Source: Actinomycetota bacterium
Lineage (GTDB): Bacteria > Actinomycetota > Acidimicrobiia > Acidimicrobiales > Microtrichaceae
Assembly (NCBI GenBank): GCA_016703525.1
Contig: JADJBW010000003.1
Location: 1 to 64,000, forward strand
Reading direction: 5' to 3'
DNA: 64,000 bases
The notes under the pieces were generated by a model, which worked only from the letters and a program-made list of their open reading frames with translations, searched no databases and was not told the origin of the DNA. Of the stretch, positions 19,931 to 28,796 are shown one piece after another (the stretch's first letter is position 1; every line of letters starts with the position of its first letter). Made by a program: the position numbers and the translations under genes.

Positions 19931-20731
19931 GTGACTGCACCGATCATCGCCCCGACCGACCTGTCCCACCTCGGCGGGTTGTTCGACCTGTCCGATCGCG
20001 TGGCCATCGTGACCGGCGCGTCGTCGGGCCTGGGTCGTCGGTTCGCCCGGGTGCTGCACGGCGCCGGCGCGACCGTCGTCGCCGCGGCCCGCCGGGCCGA
20101 GCTGCTCGACGAGCTGGCCGAGGAGCTGGGCGAGCGCCTCGTTCCTCACGCGGCTGATGTGGCGAACGAGCCCGACGTGGAGGCGCTCGTCGAGCGAGCG
20201 ATGGCGTGTCGCGGGCGCATCGACATCGTGGTCAACAACGCGGGGATCGGCGGTGCGGTGCCGGCGGAGGACGAGACGATGACGCAGTGGCGACGCACCA
20301 TGGCGGTCAACGTCGACGGGCTGTTCCACCTGTCGCAGCTCGCCGGCCGCCACATGCTCGACGCCGGGTCGGGCAGCATCGTCAACATCGCGTCGATACT
20401 GGGGCTGGTGGCCGCGGCGCCGATCAAGCAGGCGGCGTATTGCGCGTCGAAGGGAGCGGTGGTGAACCTGACGCGAGAACTCGCGGGCCAGTGGGGCCGC
20501 AGGGGTGTGCGGGTCAACGCCATCGCTCCGGGCTGGTTCCTTTCGGAGATGACCGCCGAGGAGATGTTCGCCGACGAGCGGTCGATGCAGTTCGTGCGCC
20601 GCAACACGCCGATGGGCCGCCCCGGCGAGGCGCACGAACTCGACGGCGCGCTGCTGTTCCTGGCCTCCGACGCATCGAGCTTCGTGACCGGCCAGATCCT
20701 CGCCGTCGACGGGGGCTGGACCGCCCGCTGA
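19931..20731 (+). CDS. Short-chain dehydrogenase/reductase (SDR)
   Basis: A 266-residue classical SDR: cofactor loop VTGASSGLGRRFARVL, NNAG at VVNNAGIGGAV, catalytic Ser in VNIASILG, and the Tyr/Lys pair in AAYCASKGAVVNL. The C-terminal FVTGQILAVDGGWTAR is typical of the FabG-like branch. The residues after the second strand (AARRAE) suggest NADP(H). The GTG at 19931 is preferred because TAGCGT lies eight bases upstream. Substrate is unknown. Confidence 0.9.
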   Translation: MTAPIIAPTDLSHLGGLFDLSDRVAIVTGASSGLGRRFARVLHGAGATVVAAARRAELLDELAEELGERLVPHAADVANEPDVEALVERAMACRGRIDIVVNNAGIGGAVPAEDETMTQWRRTMAVNVDGLFHLSQLAGRHMLDAGSGSIVNIASILGLVAAAPIKQAAYCASKGAVVNLTRELAGQWGRRGVRVNAIAPGWFLSEMTAEEMFADERSMQFVRRNTPMGRPGEAHELDGALLFLASDASSFVTGQILAVDGGWTAR

Positions 20732-20749
20732 CGGGACCGCGTCGGCGGG

Positions 20750-21475
20750 TCAGTCCGACGGCGTTGCGTCGTCGCGCCAGGCGCGATCGCCGAACCGTTC
20801 GCGGTGCACCACATCGCCCACCGGCCGTCGGGTGGTCGGGCCGTACCGGCCTCGGGGCCAACCCATCGGAACGATGCACACCGGCGTGACCGACCGGGGA
20901 AGCCCGAGGACGCGGCGCGCCCGGATGGTCGACCAGAGCGGGAGCGTGATGAGCGAGGCGCCGAGCCCCATCGCTCGGGCCGCCAGCAACAGGTTCTGCA
21001 CGCTCGGGTAGATCGAGCCGAAGAACGAGCTGGGCGCGATGTCGGGGAGCGGGATGGTGTTGGGGATCTTCATGCCGTTGAGGCACGGGATCACGAGTAC
21101 CGGGATCTCCTCGAAGTGATCGACCTGCCATTGCACGGCGTCGAGCACCTTGTTCATCGAGGCGTCGCCGCGGGCCATTCGGCGCCCGATGCCGCCGTAG
21201 AGCGCCCAGACGCGGCGGTACTGGCGAGCGAAGGCCGCCTTGGTGGCGCGGTCGGTGACCACGACGAATTCCCAGTTCTGACCGTTCGACCCGGTCGGCG
21301 CCCGCAGCGCGAGTTCGATGCAGCGCAGGACGATGGCGTCGTCGACGGGGTCCGGCAGCACCTTGCGCACCGCGCGCTGGGTCATCATCGCCTCGTCGAG
21401 CGGCATCGAGAGGCGGTCGCTGACGTTCGCGAACGAGGTATCGCCGTCTTCGGGTGCCCGCTCGTTGATCGTCAC
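20750..21475 (-). CDS. Nitroreductase family protein
   Basis: The 241-residue product shows the nitroreductase fold pattern: an FMN phosphate-binding MMTQRAVRKVLPDPVDD, then ALRAPTGSNGQNWEFVVV, a central PSVQNLLLAARAMGLG helix, and a C-terminal VCIVPMGWPRGRYGPTTRRPV. These FMN enzymes reduce nitro groups, quinones or flavins with NAD(P)H. It converges on the SDR gene with 18 bases between stops. Natural substrate is unknown. Confidence 0.88.
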   Translation of the reverse strand: MTINERAPEDGDTSFANVSDRLSMPLDEAMMTQRAVRKVLPDPVDDAIVLRCIELALRAPTGSNGQNWEFVVVTDRATKAAFARQYRRVWALYGGIGRRMARGDASMNKVLDAVQWQVDHFEEIPVLVIPCLNGMKIPNTIPLPDIAPSSFFGSIYPSVQNLLLAARAMGLGASLITLPLWSTIRARRVLGLPRSVTPVCIVPMGWPRGRYGPTTRRPVGDVVHRERFGDRAWRDDATPSD

Positions 21476-21485
21476 GACCGTGCGT

Positions 21486-21974
21486 TCAGGCCGGGATGGC
21501 CGGGGTGCCGGAGTAGGGGACCGGATCGCCCGTCGCGGGGATCGCCGGCGCCTTCCACGACATGACCTTCGCCAGGTGTTCGGCGATCGGCCGCCACGTT
21601 TCCGGGTTCCAACCCTCGGCCAGCCCGGCGACCTCGCGGTTGAGGTTCACGTGGCACAGCGCCGGGAGCTCGTGGGCGCCGATCGCGGTGACGAACTCCC
21701 GGTCGGGATCGCAGAAGGTGAGGTGCCGGTCGGCGAGTTCGCCCAGGAACTGGCGGGCGCCCTCCTCGTCGCAGGTCACCACCCATGCCGGCCGACAATC
21801 CGCACCCGAGAACCCGGTGAGGATGCGACTCGCCGTGTCGAGAATCCACGAACTCTCGAACGTGTACGGATCGATCACCACGGCGAGGAGATGGAAGAGC
21901 TTCAGCTGCTCATCCGCAGAGCGATCGTCGCCCCCGAGCGGGTGCAGCACCAGGTCACCAGGAAGTGTCGCCAC
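21486..21974 (-). CDS. Conserved hypothetical protein, probable thioredoxin-like fold
   Basis: About 162 residues from the GTG at 21974, chosen because TAGCGT lies seven bases upstream; GTG 21983 is the alternative. The strand-helix order (LLAVVIDPYTFESSWIL, AWVVTCDEEGARQFLGEL, HLTFCDPDREFVTAIG) and a central ELPALCHVN segment in the place of the cis-proline loop resemble a thioredoxin-like domain, but no CxxC is present. It sits 11 bases upstream of the nitroreductase on the same strand, so an operon is likely. Function unknown. Confidence 0.6.
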   Translation of the reverse strand: MATLPGDLVLHPLGGDDRSADEQLKLFHLLAVVIDPYTFESSWILDTASRILTGFSGADCRPAWVVTCDEEGARQFLGELADRHLTFCDPDREFVTAIGAHELPALCHVNLNREVAGLAEGWNPETWRPIAEHLAKVMSWKAPAIPATGDPVPYSGTPAIPA

Positions 21975-21981
21975 GGTCGGC

Positions 21982-21987
21982 ACGCTA
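21982..21987 (-). promoter_or_regulatory. -10 box (TAGCGT) for the thioredoxin-like gene
   Basis: TAGCGT on the minus strand, seven bases before the GTG at 21974. On the other strand TAGCGT at 22044-22049 lies ten bases before the ATG at 22060, so the gap holds a divergent promoter pair. Confidence 0.5.
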
Positions 21988-22059
21988 GCGCGGTGCCGCT
22001 ACGTTCCCGCAGTTCGGGGCGGCCGCGGCGGCGACGCGGGCGGTAGCGTCCAACGCCGG

Positions 22060-22863
22060 ATGCACCCCATCGAACACCTCCGATTCGTGGCGCGAGCCGT
22101 TGGCGTTCCGCAGGACCTGCTCGTGCGCGAAACGGCATCGGCGCTCGCGGCGTTCGGCGGCGATCCGCCGGGGCTCGTGACGGCCTGTCGCCGGGTGATC
22201 TCCCGCCACCTGGCGGTCGGCGGGCTGTGGACGCTGTGCGCCCGCATGCTCCACGCAGCGGATCCGTTGGCCGAGGCACGTGCCGCGGTGGAGGAGCTCG
22301 ACGCGGACCGGACGGCGCGCCACCTCGCGATCGAGCTTCCGCCCGATGCGACGGCCCTGATGGTGGGATGGTCCACCACGGTGATCGATTCGCTCGTGCG
22401 GCGCGGCGACGTCACCGTGCTGGTCGCCGAGATCGACGCCGAGGCCGGGTCGTTGGCCGCGCACCTCGACGCTCGTTCCGTCGATGTGGTCGAGGTCGAC
22501 GGTTCGTCGCTGGGTGCTGCGGCGGCTACCGCCGACGTGGTGCTGGTCGAGGCCGAGCTCGCCGGCCCGGCGGCGGTGTTGGCGCCGCGACGGACCCTGG
22601 CGGCGGCGTGCGTCGCCGCGCATGCCGGGCGCGCCGTGTGGTTCGTTGTGCCCCACGGGCGTGCCGTCGGTGGGCGCACGTGGGATGCGGCGAATCGCCG
22701 CTGGCGCGACCGCTCCAACGCGTGGGACCGCGACCTCGACGAGGTGCCGCTCGACACCGCAACCCTGGTCATCGGTCCGACCGGGACAACGCCCCCCACA
22801 GCGCTGGTCGACCGGGTCGATTGTCCGGTCGCCCCGGGGTTGTTCAAAGCTGACGTGACCTGA
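22060..22863 (+). CDS. Hypothetical protein with eIF-2B/MtnA-like character
   Basis: A 267-residue soluble protein. The N-terminal half is helical. The C-terminal half alternates strands and helices (TALMVGWSTTVIDSLVRRGD, VTVLVAEIDAEAG, ADVVLVEAELAGPAAVLAP, RTLAAACVAAHAGRAVWFVV), reminiscent of the Rossmann-like domain of eIF-2B-alpha/methylthioribose-1-phosphate isomerase proteins. The key catalytic Cys/Asp of MtnA cannot be located, so a true isomerase role is not supported. Start ATG with TAGCGT ten bases upstream. Assignment is tentative. Confidence 0.6.
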   Translation: MHPIEHLRFVARAVGVPQDLLVRETASALAAFGGDPPGLVTACRRVISRHLAVGGLWTLCARMLHAADPLAEARAAVEELDADRTARHLAIELPPDATALMVGWSTTVIDSLVRRGDVTVLVAEIDAEAGSLAAHLDARSVDVVEVDGSSLGAAAATADVVLVEAELAGPAAVLAPRRTLAAACVAAHAGRAVWFVVPHGRAVGGRTWDAANRRWRDRSNAWDRDLDEVPLDTATLVIGPTGTTPPTALVDRVDCPVAPGLFKADVT

Positions 22864-22900
22864 GGCGATTCGCCCCGAGCCACACGATCGAAGGAGATCC

Positions 22901-23404
22901 ATGCCATCTCGCCGCGATGCCATCCGAATGAGCGACGATGAGGTCGCCGGGTTCCTCGGGGGCCGACGCACCCTCAACCTCGCGTCGTTCGGCCCGGACG
23001 GCACCATCCATCTCGTCGCGATGTGGTACGGATTCCTCGATTCGGCGAACACGTACGATCCCGAAATCGGGTTCGGTCCGGGCGAGATCGTGATCGAGAC
23101 GTTCGCGAAGTCGCAGAAGGTGGCGAACTTCCGCCGGAACCCCCGGTTCACGGCGCTCGTGGAGGCGGGCGACGACTACTCCGAGCTGCAGGGCGTGGAG
23201 GTCGTGGGAACGGTCGAGGTGCTCGACGACCCGGCGGTCGTCGTCGAGTCGTGCAAGGCGGTCCTGAGCCGCTATCAGCAGTTCGCCAACCCCGGTGATC
23301 TGGAGTTCGCGGCCGAGTTCGCGGCGCGCAAGCGAGTGTGCGTGAAGCTCCACGTCGACCGCGTGGTGAGCTGGGACCATCAGAAGCTGGACGTCGCCTA
23401 CTGA
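22901..23404 (+). CDS. Pyridoxamine 5'-phosphate oxidase-like (PPOX/FDOR) flavin-binding protein
   Basis: A 167-residue split-barrel protein: RTLNLASFGPDGTIHLVAMWYG, ETFAKSQKVANFRRNPRFTALVEAG and GVEVVGTVEVLDD follow the FDOR/PPOX pattern with the Lys/Arg that contact the flavin phosphate. Actinobacterial members often use F420 or heme rather than FMN, which cannot be settled here. A GAAGGAGA ribosome site precedes the ATG. A GC hairpin right after the stop probably terminates it. Confidence 0.85.
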   Translation: MPSRRDAIRMSDDEVAGFLGGRRTLNLASFGPDGTIHLVAMWYGFLDSANTYDPEIGFGPGEIVIETFAKSQKVANFRRNPRFTALVEAGDDYSELQGVEVVGTVEVLDDPAVVVESCKAVLSRYQQFANPGDLEFAAEFAARKRVCVKLHVDRVVSWDHQKLDVAY

Positions 23405-23422
23405 GGCCGAGCGCGCTCGGCC
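23405..23422 (+). terminator. GC hairpin after the PPOX gene
   Basis: The perfect 18-base palindrome GGCCGAGC-GC-GCTCGGCC directly follows the PPOX stop codon. No U-tract is present. It separates this gene from the next, which has its own -10 box. Confidence 0.55.
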
Positions 23423-23455
23423 CCGCATACGGACGCGCCGATGAGGTGCGGTCGG

Positions 23456-23461
23456 TAGATT
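23456..23461 (+). promoter_or_regulatory. -10 box (TAGATT) for the dienelactone hydrolase gene
   Basis: TAGATT ends seven bases before the ATG at 23469, a leaderless-type arrangement. Confidence 0.5.
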
Positions 23462-23468
23462 CCCGGCC

Positions 23469-24152
23469 ATGGGTGAGATCATCGAATTTCCGAGTAACGG
23501 CTCGAACGGGCGCGGGTACCTCGCCGAGGCCGCCGGCGGCGGCCCGGCTGTGATCGTGATCCAGGAGTGGTGGGGTCTCGTGCCCCACATCTGCGAGGTC
23601 GTCGATCGCTTCGCTGCTGCGGGGTTCTCGGCCCTGGCGCCCGACCTCTACCGGGGTGCCACGACGACCGAGCCCGACGAGGCCGGCAAGCTGATGATGG
23701 CCCTCAACCTGGACCGTGCCGCCCGCGACATGAGCGGAGCGATCGAGGCGCTGTTGGCCCGGCCCGCCACGACGAGCTCGAAGGTGGGCGTTGTGGGGTT
23801 CTGCATGGGTGGTGGCCTGGCGCTCAAGCTCGCCTGCGACCGGGCGGATGTGGTGGGAGCGTGCGCGCCGTTCTACGGCCTGATCCCGTGGGAGGCCGCG
23901 GAGCCCGACTGGTCGCAGCTGCAGGCCCCGGTGCGCGGGCACTACGCCGAGCTCGACGGCTTCTTCGGGCCTGCCGCCGTCGCCGAGTTGCAGGCCACCC
24001 TCGACGGCCTCGGCAAGGACGCGCAGCTCACCGTTCACCCCGGCGTGCAGCACGCGTTCTTCAACGATCACCGCCCGGAGGTCTACGCCGCGGCGGAGGC
24101 CGAGGTGGCGTGGGAGATGACGATCTCGTTCTTGTCGTCAGCGCTGGGCTGA
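23469..24152 (+). CDS. Dienelactone hydrolase family protein
   Basis: A 227-residue alpha/beta hydrolase of the DLH type. It has the conserved IVIQEWWGLVPHICEVVDRFA, the nucleophile elbow VGVVGFCMGGGLAL with cysteine as nucleophile, HYAELDGFFGP carrying the acid region and PGVQHAFFNDHRPE with the catalytic histidine. DLH hydrolyses dienelactones in chlorocatechol breakdown, but most actinobacterial members have unknown substrates and no catechol genes are nearby. It is followed seven bases later by a metallohydrolase gene, probably one operon. Confidence 0.9.
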   Translation: MGEIIEFPSNGSNGRGYLAEAAGGGPAVIVIQEWWGLVPHICEVVDRFAAAGFSALAPDLYRGATTTEPDEAGKLMMALNLDRAARDMSGAIEALLARPATTSSKVGVVGFCMGGGLALKLACDRADVVGACAPFYGLIPWEAAEPDWSQLQAPVRGHYAELDGFFGPAAVAELQATLDGLGKDAQLTVHPGVQHAFFNDHRPEVYAAAEAEVAWEMTISFLSSALG

Positions 24153-24159
24153 GCGGCGC

Positions 24160-25365
24160 ATGCCCGACGTGCATGGCTCCGACGTCGATGTCGTCGAGGC
24201 CTACCTGACGCTCGGCCTTCGCCTCGGCCGCTTCGACGACGCGATCGTCGACGCCTACTACGGCCCGGGGGCGCTGCGCGACACGGTCGCCGCCGAGCCG
24301 CGGCGCGAACCCGGGGCGCTGCTCGATGACGCGTCGACGCTGTTGCGGCGGATCGACCGTGGCGAGGGCGAGTCGGTCGAGGGTCAGCGGCGGCGATGGT
24401 TGCAGTCGCAGGTCCGCGGGCTGCACATGGTGTGCCGAGTGCTCGCCGGTGAGGCCGTCCCGTATCTCGACGAGGTCGAGGCCTGCTACGGCATCCGCCC
24501 CGACCGGGTCGAGGAGGACGAGGTGTTCGAGGCGCATCGGCGTCTCGAACGGGCGCTGCCGGGCGGGGGTGATCTCGGCGAGCGCGTCGCGGCGCTCCGG
24601 GCGCGCCACGTCATCCCGCCCGACCGGCTGACGGCGGTGATCGGGCACCTGGCCGAGGAGCTCCGCGCGCGGACCATCGCCCTGTTCGGGCTGCCCGCGG
24701 GCGAGCACGTCGACTTCGAGCTCGTGACCGACAAGCCGTGGTCCGGGTTCAACCACTACCTCGGCGGGTTCCGGTCGCGAGTGGTGATCAACACCGACCT
24801 GCCGGTCCTGTCGACGTCGATCGCGCACCTGGTCGCGCACGAGGCGTATCCGGGTCATCACACCGAGCACTCCCACAAGGAGGCGGGTCTGGTGCGGCGG
24901 CGGCGCCAGGACGAGCAGTCGATCTCGCTGATCGGCACGCCGGCCTGCCTGCTGGCCGAAGGGCTGGCCGACCTCGGGCTGGAGGTGCTCGTCGGGCCGA
25001 CCCCGCATCTGGCGGTAGCTCCCATGATCCGGGCCGCTGGCCTCAATTACGAGATCGAGGCGATCGACGCGTTGGCGGGGTTCGCCGAGGTATCGGGTCG
25101 CGCTCGGGGATCGCTCGCGATCGATCTGCACGACCGGGGTGACGGCCTCGACACGGTGGTCGATCGTGCGCAGCGGTGGCTGCTGCTCGACCCGGCGCGA
25201 GCGCGCAAGGCCGTCGAGTTCCTCGCCGATCCGTCGTGGCGGGCGTATGTGTTCTGCTACGCCGAGGGTCATCGGCTGTGTCGCTCGTTCGTGGCGGGCG
25301 ACCCCGGCCGGTTCGCTCGGCTCCTCGACGAGCAGTTGATCCCCGCCGACCTGCTCCCCGCCTGA
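24160..25365 (+). CDS. DUF885-like metallohydrolase (HEAYPGHH motif)
   Basis: A 401-residue soluble protein. The motif HLVAHEAYPGHHTEHSHKE near residue 230 is the HExxPGHH zinc signature of DUF885/M32-like peptidases. Upstream FNHYLGGFRSRVVINTDLP supplies the substrate-binding strand, and downstream LLAEGLADLGLEVL would supply a third ligand glutamate. It is shorter than typical DUF885 proteins (about 550 residues) because the N-terminal part is reduced. It follows the dienelactone hydrolase closely. Peptidase or other hydrolase activity is inferred; substrate unknown. Confidence 0.75.
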   Translation: MPDVHGSDVDVVEAYLTLGLRLGRFDDAIVDAYYGPGALRDTVAAEPRREPGALLDDASTLLRRIDRGEGESVEGQRRRWLQSQVRGLHMVCRVLAGEAVPYLDEVEACYGIRPDRVEEDEVFEAHRRLERALPGGGDLGERVAALRARHVIPPDRLTAVIGHLAEELRARTIALFGLPAGEHVDFELVTDKPWSGFNHYLGGFRSRVVINTDLPVLSTSIAHLVAHEAYPGHHTEHSHKEAGLVRRRRQDEQSISLIGTPACLLAEGLADLGLEVLVGPTPHLAVAPMIRAAGLNYEIEAIDALAGFAEVSGRARGSLAIDLHDRGDGLDTVVDRAQRWLLLDPARARKAVEFLADPSWRAYVFCYAEGHRLCRSFVAGDPGRFARLLDEQLIPADLLPA

Positions 25366-25477
25366 CCTGGCCTGCGGGGCGGGCGCCCGGGGGGGGGGGG
25401 GGGGCTCGGGGGTGGGGTCGGGGTGGGTCGGCCCAGTTCGGGGTGGGGGCGGGTATTGCGCTCGATGCGGGGGCGAC

Positions 25478-26380
25478 TCACGCGAGGCCGGCGAGCTCGC
25501 GGCCCAGGTAGAGGATCGACACGGCGATCAACAGCACCCCGGCGAGACGCCGCATCGTGTGTTCCGATGCTCCGACGGTCAGGTGTGCACCCACGCGTGC
25601 GCCGGGAACGATGCCGATGGCGAGCGGCGCGGCGAACTCCCAGTCGATGTGACCGAGGCGGATGTGCGTGATCAACGCGGTCACCGACATCACCGCCACA
25701 GCGGCGAGTGACGTCGCGATCGCCTCCTTCACCTGCAGCCGAACGCCGAGCACGAGTCCGGGGGTGAGGACCAGGCCCCCGCCGATGCCGAGGAGGCCGG
25801 CGAGAAACCCGGCGATCACGCCGAGCGCCACCAGGATCGCCACGCCGTCGCGAACCTCCCGCTCGACGGGTTCGGCGGTCGGTTCGACGGTCGGTTCGGC
25901 CTCGGCCCCGGAGGCGATCGCCGATGGGATCGCTGATGGGATCGCTGAGGGAGCCGCCGATGGGATCGGGCGCTGCTGAGCGTCTCGCACGAGCGTGCCG
26001 CCGCTCCACAGCACGAGCACCGCAGTGACGACCATGAGCCACCGCGCATCGACCTGCCCCGCGACCCATGCGCCGATGGCCGCGAAGGCGACCCCGCTTC
26101 CGCCGCAGGTCGCCGCCACGCGCCAGTTGACGTAGCCCTCGCGGGCGTACCGAAGCGTGCCGGTGAGGGCCCCCGGAAGAATCGCGGGAACCGTGGAGCC
26201 GACGGCGTGGATCGGTGTCGCCCCGAGGAATCGGATCACCGGCGTGGTGATGATCGCTCCGCCGACGCCGAGAATCGCGGCGAGGACGCCGGAGCCGAAT
26301 CCGGCGACCAGAACGATCGCCGTTGTCCATGACCACTCCACGGGCACAAGTTTGGCGCGCGGCAGGTAAAGATCCGGCAC
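25478..26380 (-). CDS. TauE/SafE family sulfite/anion exporter-like permease
   Basis: A 300-residue membrane protein with eight or so hydrophobic helices in two repeats. The signature glycine-rich loops GFGSGVLAAILGVGGAIITTPVI and FLAGLLGIGGGLVLTPGLVLG mark TauE/SafE permeases, which move sulfite, sulfoacetate or related organosulfonates across the cytoplasmic membrane. The central cytoplasmic loop holds an Ala/Pro/Ser low-complexity run encoded by 12-bp tandem repeats. The start could be the ATG at 26380 or a GTG inside KLVPVEWSW. Transported anion is unknown. Confidence 0.88.
   Translation of the reverse strand: MPDLYLPRAKLVPVEWSWTTAIVLVAGFGSGVLAAILGVGGAIITTPVIRFLGATPIHAVGSTVPAILPGALTGTLRYAREGYVNWRVAATCGGSGVAFAAIGAWVAGQVDARWLMVVTAVLVLWSGGTLVRDAQQRPIPSAAPSAIPSAIPSAIASGAEAEPTVEPTAEPVEREVRDGVAILVALGVIAGFLAGLLGIGGGLVLTPGLVLGVRLQVKEAIATSLAAVAVMSVTALITHIRLGHIDWEFAAPLAIGIVPGARVGAHLTVGASEHTMRRLAGVLLIAVSILYLGRELAGLA
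25919..25966. repeat. Four tandem 12-bp repeats inside the TauE gene
   Basis: Units of CGCCGATGGGAT / CGCTGATGGGAT in tandem encode the IPSA repeats of the central loop. The third unit (CGCTGAGGGAGC) is diverged. Length is a multiple of three, so copy-number change would not break the frame. Confidence 0.8.
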
Positions 26381-26470
26381 AGCGTCGATTGCCCTATGAG
26401 GTCGAGTTGTACGGTCCCTCCGGCCATGCTCGAAGGTCGATGCAGGTCACATGAACAAGGAGTGCTCCCG

Positions 26471-27017
26471 ATGGACACCTTCGCCGGGCTGCCGGCCCAC
26501 CCGCTTCTGGTCCACGCACCCGTGGTGCTCGTGCCGGTCGTCGCGTTGCTCGTGATCTTGATGATCGTCCGCCCGCAGTGGCTGGAGCGTTTCGGATGGC
26601 TCGCGGTCGGCCTGGCCGGCCTCGCTCTCGTGACGGGTGTGCTTGCCGAGAACTCGGGAGAGGCGCTCGAGGAGGCCGTGGAGGATTCGGCGTCGCGGAC
26701 GCTGCTCCACGCGCACGAGGAGGCAGGGCGAGAAGGTCCCGCTGCTGGCCTTCCTTCTGTTCGCCAGCTTGGTTGCGTGGGTGGGTTGGCAGTGGTGGTC
26801 GCGGCGCAAGGCTGCCGCGGGCGAGGCGTCGGGGTCCGGCTCGGCCGGGTCGTCCAGCGCCCGGTCGCCGATCTCGATGGGTCTCGGCGCGATCGCGCTC
26901 GTGGTGTCGCTCGCGGCGACGTGGTTCGTGTACGACGCCGGTCACACCGGGGCCAAGACCGCGTGGGACGACGTGAAGGTCACGAGCAGCGAGGGCGGGG
27001 GCGACGAGGGGCGTTAG
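26471..27017 (+). CDS. DUF2231-like small membrane protein, one frame break
   Basis: About 182 residues after repair. It begins MDTFAGLPAHPLLVHAPVVL, the histidine-containing opening of DUF2231 proteins, with TM helices VVLVPVVALLVILMIV and FGWLAVGLAGLALVTG. The frame changes near 26720; the reading then continues GEKVPLLAFLLFASLVAWVGW and SPISMGLGAIALVVSLAATW, two more TM helices, ending DEGR. AAGGAG 9 bases before the ATG sets the start. Its 3' end faces the acyl-CoA dehydrogenase gene, with the palindromic element at 27042-27092 between them. Confidence 0.75.
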
Positions 27018-27041
27018 GAGCCCGCGCGCCATACACGAACG

Positions 27042-27092
27042 CGAACTGGGCCGATTCACCAACCCGAGCGGTTGGTAGATCGGCCCAGTTCG
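27042..27092. repeat. 51-bp double-stem palindromic intergenic element
   Basis: Outer arms CGAACTGGGCCGAT and ATCGGCCCAGTTCG (14 bp, perfect) enclose an inner 7-bp stem ACCAACC/GGTTGGT with a 5-base loop. It lies between two convergent genes and could end transcription from both sides. The same outer arm recurs at 25429-25440 and several times at 38541-38690. Confidence 0.8.
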
Positions 27093-27116
27093 CGTGGGTT
27101 CGTGGGTTCGACGGGG

Positions 27117-28718
27117 CTACTTGCCGACTCGGCCGACGAGCTGGCGGGCGATCACCTTGATGCACAGCGTCTCGTCTGCGCCCTCGAAGATCGACAGCAC
27201 GCGGGCGTCGACGTAGTAGCGGCTCACGTCGTACTCCTCGGCGTAGCCCATGCCGCCGTGGATCTGCATCGCCTCGCGGGTGACCCATTCGGCCGCCTTG
27301 CAGACGTATGCCTTGATGAGCGATGCCTCAAGGGCGCCCTCGCCTCGGGCCATCATCCGGGCGACCTCGTAGGCGAACTGCCGGGCGGCCTGGATCAGCA
27401 CGGCCATGCGGGCGAGCTTCACCTGGGTGAGCTGGTACTCCGAGATGTTCGCCCCGAAGACCTTCCGGTTCTCGGCGTAGTCGCGGGCGGCCTCGTACGC
27501 CGCCTGCATCACACCGATCGCCCGGGCGGCCGTCTGCAGGCGCCCGTTCTCGAACCCGGCCATCTGGTAGTAGAAGCCGCGGCCCTTGCCGCCGTCGAGC
27601 CCGATCAGGTTCTCGGCCGGTACGAACCAGTCCTCGATCGCGACCTCGTAGGAGTGCATGCCGCGGTAGCCGATCGTGTCGATCGCGCGGCCCTCCATCT
27701 TTCCGGCGCCCGGGCCGTCCATGTCGGCCTGGCGGATGTCGAATCCGTGTCCTTCGCCGCGCAGCTTGGGCACGATGAACATCGACAGGCCCCGGTGGCC
27801 CGCGTTGCGGTCGGGGTCGGTGCGGGCGAGCAGCATCAACACGTCGGCGCGGGCGCCGAACGGGCACCACGTCTTCACGCCGTTGATCACGTAGCCGTCG
27901 ATGCCGTCCACGGTCGACGGCGTCGCGGTCACCTTCACGCCGGCGACGTCGGAGCCGTAGTCGGGCTCGGTGACGGCCACGGCGTTCATCACCTCGGCGG
28001 TCGCCAGCAGCGGCAGCCACTGCTGCTTCTGCTCCTCGGTGCCGCCGGCTTCGAGCGCACGGGCGAGGATCTCGGGTCGGGTGATGAGCGAGCCGCCGGC
28101 GCCGAGCGAGCCGCGGGACAGCTCTTCGGTGGCGACGACCATGGCGATGTAGTCGGCGTCGGTGCCCGACGCGAACCCGCCGTATTCCTCGGCGATCGAC
28201 AGGCCGAACGCGCCCATCTCGGCGAGGCCGGTGATGATGGCCTCCGGGATGTCGGCGTTGTGGCGGTGGATGTGCTCGGCGATCGGCTTCAGCTTCTCGT
28301 CCGCGAACCGGCGGAACGTGTCCTGCACCATCTCGAAGTCGTCGCCGAGGTGCCGGGGCCCCTCGGTCGTGGCGAGGGGGGCGAGGAAGGCGGCGTCGCG
28401 GAACCGGGCGACGTATTCGCGGGTGGAATCGAGCGCGTGGGCGTCGACGCCCCAGTCGGCTTCCCGCCCGAACACCTTGCCGGCGAGGTCGGCCACGGCA
28501 TCCGCCACGAATGCGTGCGTGAGGCGCTCCTCGAGCTCGCCCTTCGCGCCGTAGCCGAGCATCGACTGCGCGGTTTGCAGGGCGGCCTTGGCGTGGGCGA
28601 CGTCGTACGCGAGGACCTGATGGTCGTCGAGCCCGATGTCGGCGAGGCGTCCGATCGCCGCGTCGACGACGGCGGAGGCGGAGGCGATGACGGTTTCGGC
28701 GGCGGTGAGATCGGACAT
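27117..28718 (-). CDS. Acyl-CoA dehydrogenase family protein
   Basis: A 533-residue flavoprotein with an N-terminal extension of about 130 residues before the usual ACAD fold. FAD/substrate motifs include AVTEPDYGSDVAGVKV, NGVKTWCPFGARADVL and FENGRLQTAARAIGVMQAAYEAA; the C terminus has MQIHGGMGYAEEYDVSRYY and LSIFEGADETLCIKVIARQL, with the Glu in FEGADE at the catalytic-base position. It resembles long ACADs of the methylthiopropionyl-CoA/AidB-like groups but the substrate is not assignable. TAACCT eight bases upstream supports the ATG at 28718. It is divergent from mutY. Confidence 0.9.
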   Translation of the reverse strand: MSDLTAAETVIASASAVVDAAIGRLADIGLDDHQVLAYDVAHAKAALQTAQSMLGYGAKGELEERLTHAFVADAVADLAGKVFGREADWGVDAHALDSTREYVARFRDAAFLAPLATTEGPRHLGDDFEMVQDTFRRFADEKLKPIAEHIHRHNADIPEAIITGLAEMGAFGLSIAEEYGGFASGTDADYIAMVVATEELSRGSLGAGGSLITRPEILARALEAGGTEEQKQQWLPLLATAEVMNAVAVTEPDYGSDVAGVKVTATPSTVDGIDGYVINGVKTWCPFGARADVLMLLARTDPDRNAGHRGLSMFIVPKLRGEGHGFDIRQADMDGPGAGKMEGRAIDTIGYRGMHSYEVAIEDWFVPAENLIGLDGGKGRGFYYQMAGFENGRLQTAARAIGVMQAAYEAARDYAENRKVFGANISEYQLTQVKLARMAVLIQAARQFAYEVARMMARGEGALEASLIKAYVCKAAEWVTREAMQIHGGMGYAEEYDVSRYYVDARVLSIFEGADETLCIKVIARQLVGRVGK

Positions 28719-28796
28719 GGTTCGCGAGGTTACGCGGCGATCTCGGAGCGCTCCCAACGCTGCGGGCGCCACGGCGCTGCGGGTACGGTCGGGGCC